Shown here piece by piece: positions 49,147 to 60,222 of a stretch of DNA of 64,000 bases; position 1 is the first letter of the stretch; every line of letters starts with the position of its first letter. The position numbers and the translations under genes were made by a program. The DNA is from Mesosutterella faecium (GTDB lineage: Bacteria; Pseudomonadota; Gammaproteobacteria; Burkholderiales; Burkholderiaceae_F): the NCBI RefSeq assembly GCF_022809315.2, contig NZ_JAKZJU020000001.1:992001-1056000 (forward strand), written 5' to 3'. The notes under the pieces were generated by a model. It made no database searches and was not told where the DNA came from. It saw only the letters and a program-made list of their open reading frames with translations.

Positions 49147-50457
49147 ATGGAAGCGATCAGGATTGGGCTTGCGGGAGCAGGAACGGTGGGCGGCGGCGTC
49201 GTGCGGGTGCTCGCGCGCAACAGGGAGCAGATTGCGGCCCGGGCCGGCGCGAGCATCTTGGTTCAGAGGGTCATCTGCCGTCACCCGGAGAACCGCTCGG
49301 ACCTCGCCCCGCTCGTGGGCGAGCTCGGACTGGACTGGCACGCCCTCATCGACGACCCCGAGATTTCCATCGTGGTCGAGGCGATGGGCGGGATCGAGCC
49401 GGCCCGCAGCTTCATTCTCGCGGCGATCGAGGCCGGCAAGCACGTCGTCACGGCCAACAAGGCGCTGCTCGCGAAGCACGGCAACGAGATCTTCGCCGCG
49501 GCGGCCCGCAAGGGCGTGATCGTGGGGTTCGAGGCCGCGGTGGCCGGCGGGGTGCCGATCATCAAGGCCCTGCGCGAATCGCTCGTCGCCAACCGCATCG
49601 AGTCGGTCGTGGGCATCATCAACGGCACTTCGAACTACATCCTCACCTGCATGCGCAAGGAGCACATCTCCTTTGACGAGGCGCTCAAGCGCGCTCAGGA
49701 GATGGGCTACGCGGAGGCCGACCCGTCCTTCGACATCGACGGGATCGACTCGGCGCACAAGCTCTCCATCCTCTCCTCGATCGCCTTCGGCGGCCCCATT
49801 TCCTTCGACAAGGCCTACATCGAGGGCATCCGCGGCCTGCAGTCCCTCGACATCGAGTACGCCGAGGAGCTGGGCTACCGGGTGAAGCTGCTCGGCATCA
49901 CCAAGCGGCGCGGCAACGGCATCGAACTGCGCGTGCACCCCGCGCTCGTGCCCGAGCGGCGGCTGCTCGCCCATGTGGGCGGCGTCATGAACGCGGTCGT
50001 CGTGAAGGGAGACGCCGTGGGCTCGACCCTTTACTACGGGCGCGGCGCAGGCTCGGAGCCCACGGCCTCCTCGATCATCGCCGACATCGTCGACGTGGTG
50101 CGCCTGATCGGCGTGTCGGCCAACCACCAGGTGCCGCCCCTGGGCTACAGGGTCGCCAACGAGGAGTACCTGCCGGTGCTGCCGATGGGCGAGACGGTCT
50201 GCTCGTTTTACATGCGCATCCACGTGAAGGACAGCCCCGGGGTCCTCGCCGACGTGAGCCGGGTGTTCGCCGACATGGGCATCAGCATCGAGGCGCTCAC
50301 CCAGCGCGAGGCCCGCGTGGGCGACAGCTCGACCTCGATCGTCCTCATGACGCACACGGCCCGCGAGGACGCGGTCCAGGAGGCCATCCGCCGCATCGAG
50401 GCGCTCGACAGCGTGACCGGCCGCGTGATCCTGCTGCGAAAGGAAGAGCTCAACTGA
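49147..50457 (+). CDS. hom: Homoserine dehydrogenase
   Basis: A 436-residue NAD(P)-dependent enzyme reducing aspartate semialdehyde to homoserine. It has the Rossmann start IRIGLAGAGTVGGGVVRVL, VTANKALLAKHG, and GIINGTSNYILTCM...GYAEADPSFDIDGIDSAHKLSIL with catalytic Lys/Asp. A C-terminal ACT domain (about 355-430, SFYMRIHVKDSPGVLADVSRVF) gives feedback control by threonine. It is not fused to aspartokinase. thrC follows 40 bp downstream. Confidence 0.96.
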   Translation: MEAIRIGLAGAGTVGGGVVRVLARNREQIAARAGASILVQRVICRHPENRSDLAPLVGELGLDWHALIDDPEISIVVEAMGGIEPARSFILAAIEAGKHVVTANKALLAKHGNEIFAAAARKGVIVGFEAAVAGGVPIIKALRESLVANRIESVVGIINGTSNYILTCMRKEHISFDEALKRAQEMGYAEADPSFDIDGIDSAHKLSILSSIAFGGPISFDKAYIEGIRGLQSLDIEYAEELGYRVKLLGITKRRGNGIELRVHPALVPERRLLAHVGGVMNAVVVKGDAVGSTLYYGRGAGSEPTASSIIADIVDVVRLIGVSANHQVPPLGYRVANEEYLPVLPMGETVCSFYMRIHVKDSPGVLADVSRVFADMGISIEALTQREARVGDSSTSIVLMTHTAREDAVQEAIRRIEALDSVTGRVILLRKEELN

Positions 50458-50497
50458 GGCGGGGCGCCGCAATACTGAGAAAAAAGGGCCAGAGGAT

Positions 50498-51943
50498 ATG
50501 TCTGAAAGCATCCGTTACGTTTCAACCCGGGGCGGAGACGCCCCGGCCACTTACGCCGAGATCGTGCTGCGGGGGCTCGCCCAGGACGGCGGCCTTTTCG
50601 TCCCGCAGAGCTACCCGTGCGTGACCCCGTCCGAGCTGCGCCGCTGGCGCGGCCTGTCCTACGCGGACCTCGCCTTCGAGGTGCTGCGGCTCTTCGCGAG
50701 CGGGATCGATGAGGAGGCGCTGCGGGGCCTCTGCCGCTCGACCTACACCGCGCAGACCTACTGCAACGCGAGGCCCGGCCAGGACGCCTCGGAGATCACG
50801 CCGCTGCTGTGGCTCGAGGACGGGCTGGGGCTGCTGCAGCTCTCCAACGGCCCGACGCTCGCCTTCAAGGACATGGCGATGCAGTTCCTCGGGGCGCTCT
50901 TCGAACATCTGCTGGGGCTGCAGGGGCGGCGGCTCAACATCCTGGGCGCCACCTCGGGCGACACCGGCTCGGCCGCCGAGTATGCGATGCGCGGCAGGCG
51001 CGGCATCCGCGTCTTCATGCTCTCGCCCTACGGCCGCATGAGCGCGTTCCAGCGCGCGCAGATGTATTCGCTGCAGGATCCCAACATTTTCAACATCGCC
51101 GTGAAGGGGACGTTCGACCAGGCGCAGGACATCGTGAAGGCGGTCTCCAACGACCACGCCTTCAAGGCCTCGCACGCCATCGGGACGGTGAACTCCATCA
51201 ACTGGGCGCGCGTGGCCGCGCAGACCGTCTACTACTTCAAGGGCTGGCTCGCGGCCACTGAGCGCGACGACGAGCAGGTGTCCTTCGCGGTCCCCAGCGG
51301 AAACTTCGGCGACGTGCTCGCCGGCTGGATCGCGCGCCAGATGGGGCTGCCCGTCGCGAGCCTCATCGTGGCTACCAACGAGAACGACGTGCTCGCCGAG
51401 TTCTTCGAGACCGGCTGCTACCGGCCCCGGGACCCCGCCCACACCTACGTGACCTCCTCGCCCTCGATGGACATCAGCCGCGCGTCGAATTTCGAGCGCT
51501 ACGTCTTCGACGTGACGGGGCGCAGCCCCGAGCGGCTGCGCGCGCTCTGGAAGGAGCTGGGCGAAAAAGGCTCCTTCACGCTCTCGGGCAGTGACTGGGA
51601 GCGGGTGAAGGCCTCGGGCTTCTGCGCGGGCCGCAGCGTGCACGCCGACCGCCTCCGCACGATCCGCGGCCTCTGGGAGGAGCGCGGGGTGCTCGTCGAC
51701 CCCCACACGGCCGACGGGATTACGGTGGCGCGCAGAAAGCGCCTCCCCGGGGTGAAGTGCATCTGCCTGGAGACCGCGCAGCCCGCGAAGTTCGCCGCGA
51801 CGATCCGCGAGGCGGCCGGGATCGTGCCGCCGGTGCCGCCCTCCTGCGCGGGCCTGGAGGACAGGCCCCAGCGGTTCGAGGTGATGGAGCCCGACGCGCG
51901 GGCCGTCAAGGACTATATCGACAGGCACACTTCGGAGCCGTAG
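50498..51943 (+). CDS. thrC: Threonine synthase
   Basis: A 481-residue PLP enzyme converting O-phosphohomoserine to threonine. The PLP lysine is in SNGPTLAFKDMAMQFLG; GATSGDTGSAAEYAMRGRRGIRVFMLSPYGRMS and AVPSGNFGDVLAGWIARQMGLP are typical of the long thrC subfamily. With hom it covers the threonine branch. The MobB gene starts 8 bp after its stop. Confidence 0.96.
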   Translation: MSESIRYVSTRGGDAPATYAEIVLRGLAQDGGLFVPQSYPCVTPSELRRWRGLSYADLAFEVLRLFASGIDEEALRGLCRSTYTAQTYCNARPGQDASEITPLLWLEDGLGLLQLSNGPTLAFKDMAMQFLGALFEHLLGLQGRRLNILGATSGDTGSAAEYAMRGRRGIRVFMLSPYGRMSAFQRAQMYSLQDPNIFNIAVKGTFDQAQDIVKAVSNDHAFKASHAIGTVNSINWARVAAQTVYYFKGWLAATERDDEQVSFAVPSGNFGDVLAGWIARQMGLPVASLIVATNENDVLAEFFETGCYRPRDPAHTYVTSSPSMDISRASNFERYVFDVTGRSPERLRALWKELGEKGSFTLSGSDWERVKASGFCAGRSVHADRLRTIRGLWEERGVLVDPHTADGITVARRKRLPGVKCICLETAQPAKFAATIREAAGIVPPVPPSCAGLEDRPQRFEVMEPDARAVKDYIDRHTSEP

Positions 51944-51951
51944 GACCTTTC

Positions 51952-52485
51952 ATGTTTCTCGTCGGTTTTGTAGGCTACTCCGGCAGCGGCAAGACTACGC
52001 TTGCCGTCCGGGTGGTCTCCGAGCTTCGGGCGCGGGGCTTTTCGGTCTCTGCCGTGAAGGACGCCCACCATCATGTCGAGACGGACACGCCGGGGAAGGA
52101 CACCTGGCGCTACCGCGAGGCGGGGGCGCGGCAGGTGGTGCTGCGCACCCCGGAGCGCTGGGCTGTGATGGAGGAGACCCCGGAGGGACGCGTGCCGCTC
52201 GGCGAAATCCTGCGAGCCCTGCGGCCCGTGGACATTGTGGTGGTCGAGGGCTTCAAGCACGAGGGGCGCTTTCCGAGAATCGAGGTGAGGCGGCGGGGCT
52301 GCACTTCGCCCGCGCTCTGGCTGGAGCGCGGCGACATCGCCGCGGTCGCCACCGACGATCCGGAGCTCGAGGCGCCCGCGCAGCTCGCGCGGCTTGACGT
52401 GAACAGCCCCTCGGAGGTGGCGGATTTTGTGGAGGGGCTTCTTGAGGGAGAGCCCGGTCAACAGTTTGGAGAGGAAGAGAAATGA
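51952..52485 (+). CDS. mobB: Molybdopterin-guanine dinucleotide biosynthesis protein MobB
   Basis: A 177-residue P-loop GTPase: MFLVGFVGYSGSGKTTLAVRVVSELRARGFSVSAVKDAHHHVETDTPGKDTWRYREAGA is almost diagnostic, followed by VVEGFKHEG. It assists MobA in MGD synthesis. It overlaps moeA by 4 bp (ATGA), heading the molybdenum cofactor cluster mobB-moeA-moaD-moaE. Confidence 0.94.
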   Translation: MFLVGFVGYSGSGKTTLAVRVVSELRARGFSVSAVKDAHHHVETDTPGKDTWRYREAGARQVVLRTPERWAVMEETPEGRVPLGEILRALRPVDIVVVEGFKHEGRFPRIEVRRRGCTSPALWLERGDIAAVATDDPELEAPAQLARLDVNSPSEVADFVEGLLEGEPGQQFGEEEK

Positions 52486-53684
52486 TTCCCTTTCGTGAGG
52501 CATTGAAAACGCTGCTTGAGGCGGCCCGCCCGGTCGAGCGGACGGAGACCGTCCCGACGCTTTACGCCGAGTCCCGGATTCTCGCCGAGGACATCGTCTC
52601 GGCGATCGACGTGCCGCCCGCGGACAATTCCCAGATGGACGGCTACGCGGTGCGCTCGGAGGACCTTTCCGGAGCCTCGGAGAGCAGCCCCGTGACGCTG
52701 CCCGTCTCGCAGCGCATTCCCGCGGGCCGCGTGGGCACGAGGCTCGAGCCGGGAAGCGCCGCCCGGATTTTCACCGGCGCGCCCATTCCCCCCGGAGCCG
52801 ACGCCGTGGTGCAGCAGGAGCTCGCCCAGGCGGGCGAGGGCTGCGTCACCTTCCGCGCGCCGGTGCCGCGCGGCCGCTTCATCCGTCCCGCGGGCGGAGA
52901 CTTCAAGGCGGGGCAGCCGGTGCTGCACGCCGGCGAGAAGCTCACGCCCTCGAAGCTCGGGCTCGCGGCCGCCGCGGGACGCGCGTACGTCCGTGTGCGC
53001 CAGAAGCTGCGCGTCGGCATCTTCTGCTCGGGCGACGAGCTCATGCGCCCGGGCGAGCCCCTGAGGCCGGGGGCCATCTACAACTCCAACCGCTACCAGC
53101 TGCGGGCGCTGCTGCACGCGCTCGGCTGCGAGGTCGAGGACGTGGGCAGCGTCGGCGACACGCTGGAGGCCACGGTCGAGGCCTTCGAGCGGGCGGCGCG
53201 CACCTCGGACGTGATCATCACGACCGGCGGCATGAGCGTGGGCGAGGAAGACCACGTGAAGCCCGCGGTAAAGAGCCTCGGGGAGCTCACGATGTGGCGG
53301 CTCGCCGTGAAGCCCGGCAAGCCCTTCGCCTTCGGCCAGGTGCGGGGTGTGCCGTTTCTGGGGCTGCCCGGCAATCCCGTGGCGGTTTTCGTGGAGACGC
53401 TGATGCTGGTGCGCCCGTACCTGGCCGCCATGCAGGGCGAAAAGGCGAACCCCGTGCGGCCGATCGCCGTGCGCGCGGACTTCGACTGGAAGGGCGGCGA
53501 GCGCGAGGAGTTCATCCGGGTGCGCCGCAATGACGCGGGCGGGCTCGACCTGATGCCCAACCAGAACTCCCAGATCCTGTCCTCGTGCGCGTTTGCCGAC
53601 GGCATCGTCGACGTGCCGGTGGGCGGGGTGATCGCCCGCGGCGACTCCGTGGACTACTATCCGCTCGCGGAGTTCCTCGCCTGA
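52482..53684 (+). CDS. moeA: Molybdopterin molybdenumtransferase MoeA
   Basis: A 400-residue enzyme inserting molybdate into adenylated molybdopterin. It has DVPPADNSQMDGYAVRSEDL, IFTGAPIPPGADAVVQQE, the GIFCSGDELMRPGEPLRPGAIYNSNRYQL active site, ITTGGMSVGEEDHVKPA and FLGLPGNPVAVFV. All four domains are present, including C-terminal domain IV. Overlap with mobB indicates one operon. Confidence 0.95.
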   Translation: MIPFREALKTLLEAARPVERTETVPTLYAESRILAEDIVSAIDVPPADNSQMDGYAVRSEDLSGASESSPVTLPVSQRIPAGRVGTRLEPGSAARIFTGAPIPPGADAVVQQELAQAGEGCVTFRAPVPRGRFIRPAGGDFKAGQPVLHAGEKLTPSKLGLAAAAGRAYVRVRQKLRVGIFCSGDELMRPGEPLRPGAIYNSNRYQLRALLHALGCEVEDVGSVGDTLEATVEAFERAARTSDVIITTGGMSVGEEDHVKPAVKSLGELTMWRLAVKPGKPFAFGQVRGVPFLGLPGNPVAVFVETLMLVRPYLAAMQGEKANPVRPIAVRADFDWKGGEREEFIRVRRNDAGGLDLMPNQNSQILSSCAFADGIVDVPVGGVIARGDSVDYYPLAEFLA

Positions 53685-53724
53685 AGGCGCGGGCTCCGGG
53701 ACTTTTTAGCTAAGGAAAGGCGCT

Positions 53725-53982
53725 ATGAAAATCAAGGTGATGTATTTTGCGTTCATGCGCGACGCGATGGGCCGCTCCAGCGAGGTGGTGGACGCCCCCG
53801 AGTCGGTGAAGACGGTCTCGGAGCTGCGCGCGTACCTCATGGGGCAGGGGGACCCCTGGGCCTCGGCCTTCACGAACGTGAAGCGCGTGCGCTCGTCCGT
53901 GAACCAGGTGATGGCCGCCGAGGACGCGCCGGTGAAGGCGGGCGACGAAGTGGCTTTCTTCCCTCCGGTGACGGGAGGCTGA
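53725..53982 (+). CDS. moaD: Molybdopterin synthase sulfur-carrier subunit MoaD
   Basis: An 85-residue ubiquitin-like protein, MKIKVMYFAFMRDAMGRSSEV, ending FFPPVTGG; the terminal Gly-Gly is thiocarboxylated to donate sulfur. It lies 6 bp before moaE, with which it forms the synthase. AAGGAAAGG precedes the start. Confidence 0.95.
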   Translation: MKIKVMYFAFMRDAMGRSSEVVDAPESVKTVSELRAYLMGQGDPWASAFTNVKRVRSSVNQVMAAEDAPVKAGDEVAFFPPVTGG

Positions 53983-53988
53983 GCCGCC

Positions 53989-54465
53989 ATGGGCGTCACT
54001 AAGGTCGAAGTAAGGCACGAGGATTTCAGCCTCGAAGAGGAAATGGCGGCGCTGCGGCGGCAGGACCAGAGCGCGGGCGCGGCCGTGAGCTTCGTGGGCG
54101 TCGTGCGCAACCGCAACCAGGGCGAGCGCATCCTCGCCCTCGAGCTCGAGCACTACCCGGGCATGACCGAGTCGGCGATCCGCACGATCGTCTCGGACGC
54201 GAGAAAGCGCTGGGAAATCGAGGATGTCGTGGTGATCCACCGCGTGGGCAGGCTCGCGATCGGCGAGCAGATCGTGCTCTGCCTGGTCACCTCCGCGCAC
54301 CGCGGCGAGGCCTTCAGCGCCTGCGAGTTCATCATGGACTGGCTCAAGACCGAGGCGCCTTTCTGGAAGCGCGAGCAGACCCCGAAGGGGCTGCGCTGGG
54401 TGGAGGCGAGGGAAAGCGACGAGCGCTCCCGCGACCGCTGGAAGACGCCCGGGCAGGGCGCCTGA
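53989..54465 (+). CDS. moaE: Molybdopterin synthase catalytic subunit MoaE
   Basis: A 158-residue protein with AAVSFVGVVRNRNQGERILALELEHYPGMTESAI, VVVIHRVGRLAIGEQIVLCLVTSAHRGEAFSACEFIMDWLKTEAPFWKRE. The lysine in K-T-E-A-P-F-W-K is catalytic in the family. It converts precursor Z to molybdopterin with MoaD. moaA is on the opposite strand at 59011; moaC is not in the window. Confidence 0.95.
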   Translation: MGVTKVEVRHEDFSLEEEMAALRRQDQSAGAAVSFVGVVRNRNQGERILALELEHYPGMTESAIRTIVSDARKRWEIEDVVVIHRVGRLAIGEQIVLCLVTSAHRGEAFSACEFIMDWLKTEAPFWKREQTPKGLRWVEARESDERSRDRWKTPGQGA

Positions 54466-54529
54466 AGCCCCCCGGGCGTCCCGCGGATTCTCTTTTGGCC
54501 TTTCCCCCTTCAGAAGGTCCTGCGGGCGC

Positions 54530-54558
54530 CTTGAAAGGACGCAGGTTCATCCCCATAT
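54530..54558 (+). promoter_or_regulatory. Sigma-32 heat-shock promoter of clpB
   Basis: CTTGAAA (54530-54536), 14-bp spacer, CCCCATAT (54551-54558), an almost perfect match to the RpoH consensus, 56 bp upstream of the clpB start. Confidence 0.92.
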
Positions 54559-54613
54559 AAGAAGTATCGGACGGCGGGCTTAACCGCCGTTTAGAAAAGG
54601 GGATTAAGAATTT

Positions 54614-57232
<2,619 letters not shown>

Positions 57233-57264
57233 TCCTTTTGGGGCCGCTCCCCGGGGCGGGAAGG

Positions 57265-57300
57265 AAAGCCGGCGCATCCGTGCAGGATGCGCCGGCTTTT
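57265..57300 (+). terminator. Terminator after clpB
   Basis: AAAGCCGGCGCATCC (57265-57279), GTGCA loop, GGATGCGCCGGCTTT (57285-57299): a 15-bp perfect stem with flanking A and T runs. Confidence 0.9.
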
Positions 57301-57415
57301 CCGTACTTGCGAAGGCAGGACCGCGCGGGGCCGCCCGTAAAGGAAAGGGCAGAAAAACGCCCCGCCTGGGCAGTGCTTCGGCGGGGCGCTCCGGGCCGGA
57401 GGAGAAGGGCCCGGC

Positions 57416-58900
57416 TCAGGATTCGGCCTTCAGGCGCTTTTCCATCAGCCCGAAGTTCTTCTCCACGGAGGCGGAGGGCGCAGGCTCGAGCAGGCTCACG
57501 GCCCAGATCGCGATGCAGGCGAAGAGGAAGCCGGGGATGATTTCATAGAGCCCGAACCAGGCGAAGTGGTGCCAGACCAGCACCGTCACGGCGCCGGTCA
57601 CCATGCCCGCGAGCGCTCCGCCCCGGGTCATGCGCTTCCACCACAGGGAGATGAGGATCACGGGCCCGAAGGCTGCGCCAAAGCCCGCCCAGGCGTAGGA
57701 CACGAGCGAGAGCACGAGGTTGTTCGGGTCCATGGCGAGAAAGATCGCGACCAGGGCGACCATGAGGACCATGCCGCGGCTGAAGATCATGAGCTCGCGG
57801 TTGCCGGCCTTCGGGCGCAGGATCCGGCGGTAGAAGTCCTCGGTGAGGGTTGAGGAGCACACGAGCAGCTGGCACGACAGCGTCGACATCACGGCCGCGA
57901 GGATCGCCGACATCAGCACGCCCGCGATCCAGGGGTTGAAGAGGATGTTGCACAGCTCGATGAAGACGCGCTCGTGGTTTTCCGTCACGGGGCCGGCGAG
58001 CTCGGGGTGGTTCGCAAAGAACGCGGCGCCGAAGAACCCGCAGGCGCAGGTGCCCACCAGGCAGAAGATCATCCAGGTGATCGAGATGCGCCGCGCGTTC
58101 GGGATCACGCGGATCGAGCGCGTCGCCATGAAGCGCACGAGGATGTGCGGCTGGCCGAAGTAGCCGAGCCCCCAGGCGAGCAGCGAGATCACGCCGATCA
58201 CGGTCTGGCCGCTCATCATGTTCACCATGTTCGGGTTGATGGAGGCGACGGTCGCGGTGGCCGCCTCGAAGCCGCCCGAATCGATCAACACCGCGATCGG
58301 GGTGACCACGAGCGCGACGCACATGAGCGTCGCCTGGATCGTGTCGGTCCAGGACACGGCGAGGAACCCGCCGATGAAGACGTAGGTGATGGTCGCGGCC
58401 GCCCCGATCCACAGCGCGCGGCTGTAGTCGAGGTGGAAGGCGTTTTCAAACAGCCTCGCGCCGGCCACCATGCCCGAGGCGCAGTAGATCGTGAAGAAAA
58501 TAAGGATGATCGTTGCGGCGATCACGGCGAGCACGTTCGTCTTGTCTTCGAAGCGCTGGCGGAAGTAGTCGGGGATCGTGAGGGCGTTGTGGGAGATCTC
58601 GGTGTAGATGCGCAGCCTCGCCGCGGTCACGCGCCAGTTCACCCAGGCGCCGATCGTGAGCCCGATGGCGATCCAGGACTCGCAGATGCCCGAGAGGTAC
58701 ACCGCGCCGGGCAGCCCCATCAGCAGCCACCCGCTCATGTCCGAGGCGCCTACCGAGAGCGCGGTGACCAGGCCGCCGAGCTTCCGCCCTCCCAGAATGT
58801 AGTCGCCGAAGCTGCTCGTGTGGTGCCAGGCGTAGAAGCCCACGAGCACCATCAGCACGAGGTAGCCCACGAAGGTAATCGCTGAAGGATTGCTAAACAT
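57416..58900 (-). CDS. putP: Sodium/proline symporter PutP
   Basis: A 494-residue SSS-family transporter with about 13 helices. FGDYILGGRKLGGLVTALSVGASDMSGWLLMGLPGAVYLSGI is the PutP signature with the sodium/proline-binding region. SYAWAGFGAAFGPVILISLWWKRMTRGGALAGMVTGAVTVLVWH marks the C-terminal half. It imports proline with sodium for nutrition or osmoprotection. No putA lies next to it. It is on the minus strand with moaA and rne but with separate spacing. Confidence 0.92.
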   Translation of the reverse strand: MFSNPSAITFVGYLVLMVLVGFYAWHHTSSFGDYILGGRKLGGLVTALSVGASDMSGWLLMGLPGAVYLSGICESWIAIGLTIGAWVNWRVTAARLRIYTEISHNALTIPDYFRQRFEDKTNVLAVIAATIILIFFTIYCASGMVAGARLFENAFHLDYSRALWIGAAATITYVFIGGFLAVSWTDTIQATLMCVALVVTPIAVLIDSGGFEAATATVASINPNMVNMMSGQTVIGVISLLAWGLGYFGQPHILVRFMATRSIRVIPNARRISITWMIFCLVGTCACGFFGAAFFANHPELAGPVTENHERVFIELCNILFNPWIAGVLMSAILAAVMSTLSCQLLVCSSTLTEDFYRRILRPKAGNRELMIFSRGMVLMVALVAIFLAMDPNNLVLSLVSYAWAGFGAAFGPVILISLWWKRMTRGGALAGMVTGAVTVLVWHHFAWFGLYEIIPGFLFACIAIWAVSLLEPAPSASVEKNFGLMEKRLKAES

Positions 58901-59010
58901 AGTGCAGTGTTCTTAAAAATAATCCGGCAGTTTTCAAATGGTATCCCGTTTGGCGGCGCCGTTGCGGCGAAGAAGGCCTTTTTTTGGCCCGCGCCGAAGG
59001 GGCCCCGCCA

Positions 59011-60132
59011 TCAGCCTCCGATGTAGCTCATTTCGACGCGCTTGCCCGTCTGCGCGGGGCCGCTCTGCCGGAGCTCCGAGTAGTGGTTGTCGCGGGCGCT
59101 CCAGATGCGGCCGAGCGCCTGCGCGAGCTCCTCGTCCGTGCCCCCGGCGCGCATCATCGTGCGCAGGTCGACGCCGCTCTCGGCAAAGAGGCACAGGTAG
59201 GCCGTGCCGTCAAGCGACACGCGCAGCCTCGAGCAGCTGCGGCAGAACGGCGCGGAGACCGAGCAGATGCAGCCGAATTCGCTGCCGGATCGGCCGTAGC
59301 GCCACCGCGTGGCGGTCTCGCTGGGGTTTTTCGGAGCCACGGGCTCGATGTCGTAGCGCGTGCGGACGATCGAGAGAATCTGCGCGGCCGTGACGACGTC
59401 GTTCATCCTCCAGCCGTTCGAGTTGCCGGTGTCCATGTATTCGATGAAGCGCACGGAGACCCCGCTGCCTTCGAAGTGCTCGAGCAGCGGAATGATCTGC
59501 GACTCGTTCACGCCGCGCTTCACCACGGTGTTCACCTTGGTGTTCTCAAAGCCCGCCTCGAGCGCCGCGCGGATCCCGTCGAGAACCTTGGCCGCGGGGA
59601 ACCCCACGTCGTTGAGCGACTGGAAGATCTTCTCGTCGAGCGCGTCAAGCGACACCGTGACGCGCGACAGCCCCGCCTCGCGCAGGGCGCGCGCCTTGCG
59701 GCGCAGCAGCGACCCGTTCGTCGTCATCGCGATCTCCAGCGGGCGGCCCTGCGGGGTGCGCAGCTGCGCGAGGTCGGCGACGAGCTCCTCCACGCCTTTT
59801 CTGAGCAGCGGTTCGCCCCCCGTGAGCCTGATTTTCGTCACGCCGTGGGCCGCGGCCACGCGCGCGATGCGCGTGATCTCCTCGAAGCTGAGCAGCTCTT
59901 CGTGCGGGAGGTAGGCCTTGTAGTCGTTCCAGACCTCCTTGGGCTTGCAGTAGCGGCAGCGGAAATTGCAGTGGTCGGTGAGCGAGATGCGGATGTCCTC
60001 GAGAGGGCGTCCGCGGCGGTCGATCCAGTGACCGCTCGATACGCGGACCGGTCCCGCCACCGGGATCGGCGCGGCGGGAGAGGGGGCGAGAACGATCGGG
60101 ATCACCCGTCTTTTGTCTTTCTGGTCGGCCAT
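59011..60132 (-). CDS. moaA: GTP 3',8-cyclase MoaA
   Basis: A 373-residue radical-SAM enzyme that with MoaC makes cyclic pyranopterin monophosphate. The first cluster is bound by Cys55, Cys59 and Cys62 (CNFRCRYC). Then come KIRLTGGEPLLRKG and a C-terminal cluster with FCRSCSRLRVSLDGTAYLCLF, and the catalytic C-terminal Gly-Gly (MSYIGG) is intact. The first 45 residues form a longer, poorly conserved N-terminal extension. It is separated from the moeA-moaDE cluster by clpB and putP. Confidence 0.95.
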   Translation of the reverse strand: MADQKDKRRVIPIVLAPSPAAPIPVAGPVRVSSGHWIDRRGRPLEDIRISLTDHCNFRCRYCKPKEVWNDYKAYLPHEELLSFEEITRIARVAAAHGVTKIRLTGGEPLLRKGVEELVADLAQLRTPQGRPLEIAMTTNGSLLRRKARALREAGLSRVTVSLDALDEKIFQSLNDVGFPAAKVLDGIRAALEAGFENTKVNTVVKRGVNESQIIPLLEHFEGSGVSVRFIEYMDTGNSNGWRMNDVVTAAQILSIVRTRYDIEPVAPKNPSETATRWRYGRSGSEFGCICSVSAPFCRSCSRLRVSLDGTAYLCLFAESGVDLRTMMRAGGTDEELAQALGRIWSARDNHYSELRQSGPAQTGKRVEMSYIGG

Positions 60133-60222
60133 GGATTTACCTGATCAGGCGCAGGCGCGGCGCGCGCCCGGTCCCCCGCTTCAAAAGAGAGGAGGGCGGA
60201 CGGCGCCGCGCCCGTGAAGGCC